From: Bacteroidia bacterium
Lineage (GTDB): Bacteria > Bacteroidota > Bacteroidia > Bacteroidales > Bacteroidaceae
NCBI GenBank assembly: GCA_009929715.1
Contig: RZZX01000011.1
Coordinates: forward strand, 1 to 41,241
Length of the DNA stretch: 41,241 bases
Direction: 5' to 3'
Shown piece after piece: positions 34,344-41,241 of this stretch. The position numbers were made by a program, and so were the translations under genes. The notes under the pieces are model-generated. The model had not been told where the DNA came from, made no database searches, and worked only from the letters and a program-made list of their open reading frames with translations. Within the stretch, counting starts at the first letter, position 1. Each line of letters starts with the position of its first letter.

Positions 34344-35852
34344 TTAATTCTCGACGTCGGCTGCAGTAGCCACCACATCGATGGCAACGGTTTTCTCTAC
34401 CCGTCGGCCATTCGAGAGAGCAATCACCTTGCAAGTCAAATGCCCTGTTTTATCCTTAGCGGTAACAGACAGCAGACCATTCTCGAAGGTGTAAGTCACC
34501 AAATCAGTGGTTGGGAACTCCACCCTACGAATAATAGAAGTCGACATATTATCGGCATCCACCACCGTCTTATTCAAGTCCACCGTGGTAGTCTTACCAG
34601 CCAACACCAGAATCTGATTAGTTAAAATCTCCGGAGCATTCGCATCCTCAAAGAACGGCATAGCCGGGAACCAGTAGTAGTTATTATCCTTAGCCGGTGT
34701 AGAATACGAAGCCGACTCTTCCGTACCTCCTTTTAAGACCAACTCTTTTTCGAGGGTACCAGAAGGACTAACCACATACACCCAGTTGTAACTGCCATTA
34801 TCGGCCCAGCCATCTCTTTTCACCGTCATGATGAGCTTATCGGTCAGTGGATCGACCCGCAAACCAGCACCATAGAAAGCCAACTGCTTACCAGCTTCAT
34901 CCTTTCCCAAAGTGAAGAAAGCCGTATTCGCCTTCTGCGTATCAATGTCATACTTCACCACCACTTTGCTACCGCTCCAACCACCACCTTTGGTCCAGTA
35001 GAGTTCATTCTTCTGCGTGCTAGCACACAACGCACCGGCAGTCCACGCATACCACGTGCCCGCCACACCGATATTCTCGGGATACGCCACCTCCGTCTCT
35101 TCTAAAGTCTTGGGATTGATATGAATAAACTTCTTCGATTCTGCCACCCAAATCATACCATCCTTACTCCGCACCAGATAAGAAAACTTGCCATCGACAC
35201 TCTTCTTAATCGTGTTCGTTGCCACGTCAATAAGATAAAAATGATCCGAGCTCACGGCATAGAGATGTCCTTCGGCATAACAGATAGAACCCACCTCTTC
35301 CGAGATACCCTCCACCGGCGCACCCAAAGCCAGATGTTCAATATCGAACTGACGCAAGCCAGCTCCGTGGCTGATGTAAGCCAACTTATCATCTACGCCG
35401 GCAAACGCACGTCCGTCGCCACCAATCTCAGTAAAGACCGCCTTCTTCTTCATCGTCTTCGCATCGGCCACCACCAAACGGTTGCCTTGTTTCGACAAGA
35501 AGTAAGCATAATCCCCCCAAATGGCACCATACTGCGTAGTCACCCCAAGCTGCTCATTGGCATTGGCCAACCGATAAGCCCGATAAGTGATGTCATACCC
35601 ACCTTCTCCATTGAGTTTAAAATAGTTCACCGATCCATTCTCATGCCCGAACCAATCCTCATTGGCCACATAAAATCCCGAAGCAGCAACCACGGCCGAA
35701 GGAGTCGAATCTTTGATCACCTTCACCTTCTCTGTTTTCTCTCCTTTAGAACCCGAACCTTGATCCGTGATTAAGTCGTCCCCACTACAAGAGGCCACGC
35801 CACCCCCTAAAGCCAGCAAGCAGGCATAGACATAATAAGCTTTCATTTTCAT
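34344..35852 (-). CDS. DUF5074-type beta-propeller lipoprotein of the cobalamin operon
   Basis: 502 aa. Lipobox VASC (Cys22) followed by SGDD, an acidic surface-export-like signal. After a Lys/Ser/Thr linker comes FYVANEDWFGHENGSVNYFK, then propeller-type repeats (for example LAYISHGAGLRQFDIEHL, LYAVSSDHFYLIDVATNTIK and MIWVAESKKFIHINPKTLEE). An Ig-like C-terminal part (about 420-500) ends the protein. The opening is the DUF5074 pattern also seen in BtuG (there LLNEGNMGSNKCTLDFLDY), so this may be a second surface cobalamin- or corrinoid-binding protein; that is inference. Last gene of the riboswitch-controlled operon, 36 bp after the PKD protein. Confidence 0.82.
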   Translation of the reverse strand: MKMKAYYVYACLLALGGGVASCSGDDLITDQGSGSKGEKTEKVKVIKDSTPSAVVAASGFYVANEDWFGHENGSVNYFKLNGEGGYDITYRAYRLANANEQLGVTTQYGAIWGDYAYFLSKQGNRLVVADAKTMKKKAVFTEIGGDGRAFAGVDDKLAYISHGAGLRQFDIEHLALGAPVEGISEEVGSICYAEGHLYAVSSDHFYLIDVATNTIKKSVDGKFSYLVRSKDGMIWVAESKKFIHINPKTLEETEVAYPENIGVAGTWYAWTAGALCASTQKNELYWTKGGGWSGSKVVVKYDIDTQKANTAFFTLGKDEAGKQLAFYGAGLRVDPLTDKLIMTVKRDGWADNGSYNWVYVVSPSGTLEKELVLKGGTEESASYSTPAKDNNYYWFPAMPFFEDANAPEILTNQILVLAGKTTTVDLNKTVVDADNMSTSIIRRVEFPTTDLVTYTFENGLLSVTAKDKTGHLTCKVIALSNGRRVEKTVAIDVVATAADVEN

Positions 35853-35888
35853 TGTTTTAATCTCTCTATAAAATTAGTAAATAAACGG

Positions 35889-37202
35889 TTATTTCTTCCC
35901 CTTCAGGTGTAAATCAGTGACCCCGCTCACCTCCGTAGAGACCTCGCCAAGCCATCCGCACGACTGATTCACGCCCGTATAAATCTTAATAAAATCCACT
36001 CCCGGCAAGTGTACCGGTTTACCCTTCGAATCGACCGCCCAATCGATGTCGATATCCGATGTCTCATCGGTATTCAAGCCATTATCGGCATACCCGAAAT
36101 CAAAGGCATAAAGCACCCAGTAATTCCCCTTACCACTCTCATCAATTCCATTTTTAGGCAACAGCGTCCCGGTAAACTTCAACTCATCAGCTTTGATCCA
36201 CTGCGGATAATACTCCTGTGGGTTAAAGATATTTTTAGGCACATACCCCTTGCCACCCTGATTATCGGTCCACGGACAATTCGTATCATCGACCATCCAC
36301 GATTTATTCATATCGTCCGGGTCATAATCCGGAGGCAATGTAGGCTGATGATCCGCCGCATTGCGTCGGTAAGTCATCTCATAATTCTTGATCGTTGTAG
36401 GCTTCGGGTACTCACTCCCCGCAATCTCATACCACTCATCGGCATCAGGCTTCCCATTCTTATTGGCATCATACGCCACCATAATGACGCCCGGCTCACA
36501 ACTTCCCCCCTTCTTAGGAGCATTCGGGTTCGGATTAGCCGCCGCATAAAAGGCATTTCCAAGCACCTTAAAGTCCCGTTTATCGGCCACATTCTGGATG
36601 GTATGATCAAATCCCACCACCACATAACCACCATAACCGCCCAAAGAAACCATGCCATAACGGTTGTATCCGATGGCATCGAGCACCTTCTGGTTCATCA
36701 CCTCTCGCGTATCACCCTCCACATACTCCGGGATCTTATTCGTAAACTGTCCGGGAGCAGGACAAAAGTCGAGCACCTTCGTAATGTACGGCGAGCTCCC
36801 TTCGGGCACCTCCGGCACCGGTGCAAACGCCACAAACAACTCAAACACATACGCATAACTCCGTTCCCCTTGAGTCACCTTGAGAGTCAGTTCATGATTC
36901 CCCCCCTTATCGCACATATACGACAAGTTTTTCTCCTTAGAGATGCTCACCCCATCTAAAAGCCACTCATAGCTCACCTTCTCGTCCGAGACACTCGTTA
37001 CCTGGATTTTAAAAAGCTGATCCTGCTCAGCTTTAAAGCCCCCTTCGGGCTCCGCTACCTTAATATCCGTTTGAGCCAAGACATACGGTTCAACAACCGG
37101 TTCGGAGTCACTGCTACAACCAGCCACTGCCACTCCCATGAGCAAAGCCCATGCGGCCACACCCATCACATTCAAAAACCTGTTTTTCATACATATAATC
37201 AT
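35889..37202 (-). CDS. PKD-domain surface lipoprotein of the cobalamin operon
   Basis: 437 aa from the ATG overlapping the btuG stop (ATGA 37199-37202); an alternative start at Met5 gives a tidier signal peptide. Lipobox VAGC (Cys29), then SSDSEP. An N-terminal Ig/PKD-like domain (about 45-130: YEWLLDGVSISKEKNLSYMC, HELTLKVTQGERSYAYVFEL) precedes a larger domain. That domain has Asp-rich YDANKNGKPDADEWYEIAGS, a likely calcium-binding loop, and GGYGGYVVVGFDHTI. It is the type of cell-surface protein found beside btuB/btuG in Bacteroidetes cobalamin loci. A cobalamin-capture role is inferred from operon membership, and no binding residue can be named. Confidence 0.82.
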   Translation of the reverse strand: MIICMKNRFLNVMGVAAWALLMGVAVAGCSSDSEPVVEPYVLAQTDIKVAEPEGGFKAEQDQLFKIQVTSVSDEKVSYEWLLDGVSISKEKNLSYMCDKGGNHELTLKVTQGERSYAYVFELFVAFAPVPEVPEGSSPYITKVLDFCPAPGQFTNKIPEYVEGDTREVMNQKVLDAIGYNRYGMVSLGGYGGYVVVGFDHTIQNVADKRDFKVLGNAFYAAANPNPNAPKKGGSCEPGVIMVAYDANKNGKPDADEWYEIAGSEYPKPTTIKNYEMTYRRNAADHQPTLPPDYDPDDMNKSWMVDDTNCPWTDNQGGKGYVPKNIFNPQEYYPQWIKADELKFTGTLLPKNGIDESGKGNYWVLYAFDFGYADNGLNTDETSDIDIDWAVDSKGKPVHLPGVDFIKIYTGVNQSCGWLGEVSTEVSGVTDLHLKGKK

Positions 37203-38356
37203 TTAAAAGTTCGATCAGTAAAAGCAAACTGTGCCGGGATATCGCCCGTGCGCACACTCCACCGCTTCCTCCCATCGGGCGAGAAGCAGAACAACGTACC
37301 CGGGTTCACATACGTCTTGGCATCGGCCACAAAAAACTCTTTAGTCACCGGGTTCACTGCCAATCCATAAGGAATAGCAATCTGCTTATCCGTGCCATCG
37401 GTGATAAAGCTATGCGACACGATTTGCTGTTTTTTCGTATCGTAAATGGCATACGTTATCTTATTCGATGAAGTGACATAACTCCACTCCACCCCAAACA
37501 TATAGAGCGAATCGCCACTCATACAGAACTCACTCGCTCCTACGCCCAAGCGTCCCGTGACCTGCTCCGTCTTAGAATCCAGCACAAAGACATCCGAATG
37601 CACCCCGTAGTAATCGCCTCGCGAGCTCACATAAATACGTCCATAGCGGTCCATCGCCATCCGATGAAGATTGATCGCCACATCGATGGTGTTAATCACC
37701 TTAAACGTCTTCAGATCAATGACCGAAACCGTCCGGTCATAGTTCGGGAACCGATAACCACCAGAGTTGGCCACATAAAGCCGATCACCCTTGATCACCA
37801 TCTCCTCAGGCTGATACCCCACCACGACCTCCCGTTTGATAGAGAGATCCACCGTATCAATCTCAACCACCTTACCCGGGCGAGCATTTGGGTCCAGCTG
37901 CACCGGTCCGGCATACGAACTCACATACGCCTTCCCCTTGTTGAAGACGATGTAGCGACAATTCACCACATCCACCTTCCCCACATGCTGCGCATTCTCC
38001 ACATCCATCACCTCCACATAATGCGAGCAGTTGATGACCGCATACAGCTTACTGCCATAAATCTGCAAGTCATTCCCCACATCGCCCAGCTCCTTCACGA
38101 TGTGAGGATTCCGTTCGGGGTAGATATTCCGATGATACTGTCCCGTGGTGTAATCGAGGAAATCGAGCGTACACTTATTACTCCCCATGTTTCCTTCGTT
38201 GAGCAGATAAAGCCCCTTCACACTTTTCAGACCTGCGGGGTAATCGCCCACATCAATCACATCGGCCGGTATCAATGGATAATCGCCTCGGCAAGCAGTA
38301 GCCAACAGTCCCATAAGCACTCCGCAAAGCACCCATACACTCATTCGTTTCATCAT
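37199..38356 (-). CDS. btuG: Surface cobalamin-binding lipoprotein BtuG
   Basis: 385 aa. Lipobox TAC (Cys22). The mature part opens GLYLLNEGNMGSNKCTLDFL and continues with VKELGDVGNDLQIYGSKLYA, VINCSHYVEVMDV and further YncE-like blades to YGLAVNPVTKEFFVADAKTY. This is the seven-bladed propeller of BtuG, a Bacteroides outer-surface protein known to bind cobalamin with very high affinity and pass it to BtuB. It overlaps btuB by 4 nt (ATGA 38353-38356) so the pair is made together, consistent with the stable BtuB-BtuG complex. Identification rests on the conserved opening and the operon context. Confidence 0.9.
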   Translation of the reverse strand: MMKRMSVWVLCGVLMGLLATACRGDYPLIPADVIDVGDYPAGLKSVKGLYLLNEGNMGSNKCTLDFLDYTTGQYHRNIYPERNPHIVKELGDVGNDLQIYGSKLYAVINCSHYVEVMDVENAQHVGKVDVVNCRYIVFNKGKAYVSSYAGPVQLDPNARPGKVVEIDTVDLSIKREVVVGYQPEEMVIKGDRLYVANSGGYRFPNYDRTVSVIDLKTFKVINTIDVAINLHRMAMDRYGRIYVSSRGDYYGVHSDVFVLDSKTEQVTGRLGVGASEFCMSGDSLYMFGVEWSYVTSSNKITYAIYDTKKQQIVSHSFITDGTDKQIAIPYGLAVNPVTKEFFVADAKTYVNPGTLFCFSPDGRKRWSVRTGDIPAQFAFTDRTFK

Positions 38357-40356
38357 ATATTCAGGCTTAGAGTTAATTTATAATTTCGTCCCGGCATGGG
38401 ATAATTCAGTACCACCTCATAGTGCTGATCGAGCAAGTTATTCACCTCCAAGGTCAGCTTCAGATCCCTCTTTCTCCATTGGAAAGACCTAGCAGCCGAC
38501 AAGTCACTGGTATACCAAGGCAAGCGGTAATTCACCGGCGTATTGGCACTAGCCGAATAACGTTCGCCGGCGTAGATAAAGCTATAATTCAGCTCCCACT
38601 CCTTGTAACTCCCATTCAGGATAACCGATCCACTGTGCCACGGGATGTAATCGATCTGTCCGCCATAAAACTCATCAGCGGGGTCCGAGAAATCCTGTGC
38701 TTTCTGGTACGTATAAGAGAGTCTTCCGCTCAGCTGGTAGGCACTTCCAAACAGCCAACGCGTCTCGGCCGAGAGATCCAAGCCCCTCACCTCTACCCGG
38801 TTCAGATTCTTCATGGTCCACCGAAAGAAGTTCGAGGTCGGTACAGCCACAATCTTATTCTCCACCTCATTATAATAAGCATCGACTTGGAGATGCAACG
38901 CTTGAAGCCACGCATGACGCCACTCTTTGTCGTACGTAGCCCCCAAGTTATACTGGTTAGTATACTCCGGTTTGAGAGCGATATTGCCCACAAACGTGTA
39001 GTACAAATCATTCAAGGTAGGCATTCTGAAAATACGTTTATAGAAAGCCCGAAGATTTAGGGCAGGCGTTTTAAACGGTTGCAGCGAGGCAACAACCGCC
39101 GGTGTGAGCTGGCATTGCCGTTTAGCGGCCAACGTATCGGCTTTCACGGCATCATAGGCCAACGTACCGAGCACACTGGCTTGGAGCTTGAACCGGTCAA
39201 AGTGAAAAGCGGTGGCCGCTGCAGCCAGAATAGTCTGCCGACGCGGGTAAGGGAAATCCACCAAATTAGCATCCAAACTATTCCGTTGGTAATCGGCCGA
39301 TAAATTCACCTCCCAAAACGAAGTGAGCTTATAGCGATTCACCACCGACAAGTAAGCCTCTGTTTGGTAGTAACTATTATCGACATACATCAGCGACTCA
39401 TCCTTATGCGGATCGGCCAAGTATCGGAGGTAGTCATACGCTATTTTGCCATTGATCAATAAGCTGTATCGGGTACCAAAATCCTTTTTAAAAGCCGCCT
39501 GTCCGAAGAGACTCGTATCCCACTGTCGGTCCTCATGCGTAAACTTATTCTTGACCATGCACCCCGGATAGCCCCGTTTAGACTGATAAAAGTAGACTTT
39601 CGCCCGCCAATAGCCGCGATCCATCTGCCCATACACCCCCGTCTCCGCCCGAAGAGCCAAGACATCGCCATTGTGCCGCACGGCCGTGGTATCGTACGCA
39701 TCGCGCACCTTGTATCTAAACTTATACCTCCCGCTGGTCGACAGTAGTTCGGCACTCCCCGAAGCACTCACCTGGGCACTCAGTTTTTTCTCGAAAAGGA
39801 AAGAAGGATTAATCACATCGAACGAGCCGGTACGCAGAGTTGCCTTGAGGTTGTAACGCTTGCTGCCCGTAAAGAGCGGCGTGCGCGACTGTAAATAGAT
39901 GGTTCCGGCCGATCCGAAATCCTTGGCCGACTGGAAGATATCACTCTTCTGCCCGTTATAGACCGATACCATCTCCATGTTATCGAGCGAGAAGCGTCCT
40001 AAATCGACGATACCATTCTGAGCATTCCCCAGCTCGATACCATCATAAAAGACCCCCACGTGATTCGTCCCCAAGCTTCGGATATTGGCCGTTTTCAAGC
40101 CACCTACCCCACCATAATCTTTCACTTGAAGCCCCGAAAAATAACGGATGGCATCTCCCACCGAGTGAGCGCTCAGCTTTTTCAGCTCCATCCCCGACAA
40201 GCTCTGCACAGGGATCACCTCCCGATGCTTCCGAGCCGTTACCACCACCTCTTTAAGGTGCTGCAAACTGTCCAATCGGCTTTGGGCAACTCCCCTGGCA
40301 GGGAACAAAACAGTCAGTAATCCACCGACCATAAAAAGATAAATGTACTTCAGCAT
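38353..40356 (-). CDS. btuB: TonB-dependent cobalamin transporter BtuB
   Basis: 667 aa. Signal peptide ending ARGVAQ, a TonB box-like LKEVVVTARKH (about residues 34-44), then the plug domain (SGMELKKLSAHSVGDAIRYF, NIRSLGTNHVGVFYDGIELG, DFGSAGTIYLQS) and a 22-strand-type barrel ending NYKLTLSLNI. It imports cobalamin across the outer membrane using TonB-ExbBD energy. Assignment to cobalamin rather than another ligand rests on the cobalamin riboswitch upstream and btuG directly downstream. No periplasmic or inner-membrane BtuFCD genes are in the window. Confidence 0.92.
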   Translation of the reverse strand: MLKYIYLFMVGGLLTVLFPARGVAQSRLDSLQHLKEVVVTARKHREVIPVQSLSGMELKKLSAHSVGDAIRYFSGLQVKDYGGVGGLKTANIRSLGTNHVGVFYDGIELGNAQNGIVDLGRFSLDNMEMVSVYNGQKSDIFQSAKDFGSAGTIYLQSRTPLFTGSKRYNLKATLRTGSFDVINPSFLFEKKLSAQVSASGSAELLSTSGRYKFRYKVRDAYDTTAVRHNGDVLALRAETGVYGQMDRGYWRAKVYFYQSKRGYPGCMVKNKFTHEDRQWDTSLFGQAAFKKDFGTRYSLLINGKIAYDYLRYLADPHKDESLMYVDNSYYQTEAYLSVVNRYKLTSFWEVNLSADYQRNSLDANLVDFPYPRRQTILAAAATAFHFDRFKLQASVLGTLAYDAVKADTLAAKRQCQLTPAVVASLQPFKTPALNLRAFYKRIFRMPTLNDLYYTFVGNIALKPEYTNQYNLGATYDKEWRHAWLQALHLQVDAYYNEVENKIVAVPTSNFFRWTMKNLNRVEVRGLDLSAETRWLFGSAYQLSGRLSYTYQKAQDFSDPADEFYGGQIDYIPWHSGSVILNGSYKEWELNYSFIYAGERYSASANTPVNYRLPWYTSDLSAARSFQWRKRDLKLTLEVNNLLDQHYEVVLNYPMPGRNYKLTLSLNI

Positions 40357-40362
40357 GACCTC

Positions 40363-40384
40363 GTTATTCTGTTCAAAAAATAAC
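40363..40384 (-). promoter_or_regulatory. Small hairpin just upstream of the btuB start
   Basis: GTTATT (40363-40368) can pair with AATAAC (40379-40384), ending 6 nt before the btuB ATG. It could form part of a translational expression platform, but only six A/T-rich pairs are seen. The 208-nt leader between riboswitch and start (40357-40564) holds no ORF and no obvious T-tailed terminator. Confidence 0.3.
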
Positions 40385-40564
40385 CTGCTGGTGTAGACTC
40401 AAACATGCTTGCTTCATAGGTAGCCCACTGCCACAGCGGCTCCCTTACCTGAAAAAGAGTGTTAAGAAAAGACTTTCAGTCCTCTCTCTCATTTCCCCTA
40501 AAATCTTTCAACGGTGAAACCCATGCACGCTCTAAACTCTACTCCCAGAAAGTTTAAAGAATTC

Positions 40565-40755
40565 AACTTTGGCAGGTCTTCTGACTTACTCCATTCTCCC
40601 AGCGCCCTTCCCATCTCCTTAGCAGAGACAGTGGATTTGAGTATTGTGGGAAAATTTATGGTGGAGCTTACAGCAGCGGGTCTGTTCAGGATTTTCACCT
40701 GATTCCCTTTTCACCACGCCCTCCGTAGATGCGGAAGGGTGACACCAAAATTTCT
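40565..40755 (-). promoter_or_regulatory. Cobalamin (B12) riboswitch
   Basis: Read on the minus strand, the B12 box AAGTCAGAAGACCTGCC is at 40587-40571. The upstream core contains GGGAATCAGGTGAAAATCC and CCCGCTGCTGTAAGCTCC (about 40712-40664), the universal cobalamin-riboswitch signature. A 5' GGTGTCACCCTTCCGCATC arm lies near 40745. It sits between the promoter and btuB, so cobalamin binding should shut down this uptake operon. The short ORFs crossing it are shadows. Confidence 0.95.
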
Positions 40756-40760
40756 GGAGG

Positions 40761-40768
40761 CAAAGATA
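40761..40768 (-). promoter_or_regulatory. -7 box of the cobalamin operon (TATCTTTG)
   Basis: Minus-strand TATCTTTG, an exact TAnnTTTG match, 10-20 nt before the first conserved riboswitch bases. Transcription starting just downstream would include the whole aptamer. No TTTG is found 19-21 bp upstream. Confidence 0.6.
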
Positions 40769-40868
40769 AATGTTTTAGATTAAACCACCCACTTATTCTC
40801 TCTTTTTTTCTTTAATAACCTTCAGAGGCGTTTCAAGAGGACTTTTCATCAGACTTTTCCAAACGAAT

Positions 40869-40914
40869 CCCCCCCCCGTGCACCGAAGCCTTCTGTTTCG
40901 GTGCACGGGGGGGG
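40869..40914 (-). terminator. C9/G8 hairpin, probable transcript end
   Basis: Nine Cs plus GTGCACCGAA (40869-40887) pair with TTCGGTGCAC plus eight Gs (40897-40914), an 18-bp perfect GC-rich stem with a 9-nt loop. It lies 31 bp after the stop of the minus-strand gene at the right edge. The minus-strand T content after it is modest, so it may act as a stable 3' end rather than a classical terminator. Confidence 0.55.
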
Positions 40915-40945
40915 ATGACAGAGAGAAAGAGAGCTCTCCTCGGAG

Positions 40946-41241
40946 TTACTCCTCAATGCAAAGTACCGGCAGAGCCGCACCACGTTTTAAAAGCCCCAAA
41001 GCGGCAGGAGCTCTATCGCTATACAAACCGTAAGCACCGTCGTCATAATCTTGGTTATAACACTCAGAAGTCCAATAATTATTGGACACACCGACTGCTG
41101 ACCCTCGAATCAAATAGGTATCAAAAGATGGCGTTCCATTGATATAATAATTCATGTTTCGCAAGTTCAACTTGCCAGTTTTAATTTGTAAATATCGCAT
41201 ATATGGCCCAGCTCCTCAGATCTGTTGATAATAGCATCGTA
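40946..41241 (-). pseudogene. 3' end of a surface protein with FISUMP/DUF1566-like domain, frameshifted, partial
   Basis: Enters from beyond the window. One minus frame reads YDAIINRSEELG from the edge, and another continues GPYMRYLQIKTGKLNLRN to SNNYWTSECYNQDYDDGAYG and ends ALPVLCIEE. The two join if one base is missing near 41204-41210. Neither frame alone spans the region. The YWTS pattern and position relative to the C-terminus match the last domain of the fimbrillin-BACON protein at 25943, where it is YYWSSTPYNSN. Without the upstream part it is unclear whether this is a fimbrial protein. Confidence 0.55.

Noticed and set aside
40498..40702. Short ORFs on both strands
   Set aside because: They lie inside the cobalamin riboswitch; the sequence is explained by conserved RNA structure.
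1..41241. Mobile element boundaries, integrase or transposase genes
   Set aside because: No such genes or terminal inverted repeats were recognised; the pseudogenes and repeats look like local decay rather than an inserted element.

Overview
The window comes from a member of the Bacteroidetes, order Bacteroidales. The evidence is consistent: TAnnTTTG-type -7 promoter boxes (two with TTTG exactly 19 nt upstream), no Shine-Dalgarno signals, many lipoproteins with acidic residues just after the lipid cysteine, FimA/Mfa-type fimbrillins, BACON domains, DUF6249- and DUF3575-type proteins, and a BtuB/BtuG cobalamin uptake operon. A Porphyromonadaceae/Tannerellaceae-like genome would fit, but genus cannot be read from the sequence. 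No tRNA, rRNA, insertion sequence, CRISPR array or integrase was seen.

Layout. 1-560: tail of an unknown gene, a hairpin and a 22-bp-period repeat array. 557-3333: ddh (minus), then plus-strand ruvA, an unknown protein and a 43-aa basic protein. 3406-9555: heavy-metal efflux operon with its own consensus promoter (His-rich small protein, adaptor with a His-rich repeat, RND pump, TolC-like channel). 9550-10980: rsmF-type rRNA methyltransferase (minus). 11084-12592: ECF sigma factor operon (DUF6249-type membrane protein, sigma factor, short membrane protein). 12721-12821: a compact orphan transcription unit that looks like a small RNA. 12919-16971: methylmalonyl-CoA mutase subunits (mutA, mutB; minus). 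17125-18414: decayed DNA with a YidE/AspT-type transporter pseudogene and a second 22-bp array.

18415-28178 is a fimbrial locus: a fimbrillin, a Mfa2/FimB-like anchor, then three related large lipoproteins combining a fimbrillin fold, one to six BACON modules and a shared C-terminal domain. The first of the three is split by a frameshift exactly at a G8 tract, a likely phase-variation switch. 28268-32762 holds a DUF3575-type outer-membrane protein, an unknown lipoprotein cut by one in-frame TAA, a clostripain-like lipoprotein protease and an HTH regulator, probably one operon.

32833-33465 is a cytidylate-kinase-like protein (minus). 33466-34343 is gene-poor and rich in repeats (two more 22-bp arrays and a 235-bp GGTAAA array). 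34344-40768 is a minus-strand cobalamin operon: promoter, cobalamin riboswitch, btuB, btuG, a PKD-type surface lipoprotein and a DUF5074-type lipoprotein, the first three joined by ATGA overlaps. The right edge holds a C9/G8 hairpin and the frameshifted 3' end of another surface protein.

Two themes link the genes. The B12 uptake operon and the adenosylcobalamin-dependent methylmalonyl-CoA mutase are supply and use of the same cofactor. The fimbrial locus and the protease/regulator operon beside it look like one surface-structure module, with switching or decay visible in two genes.
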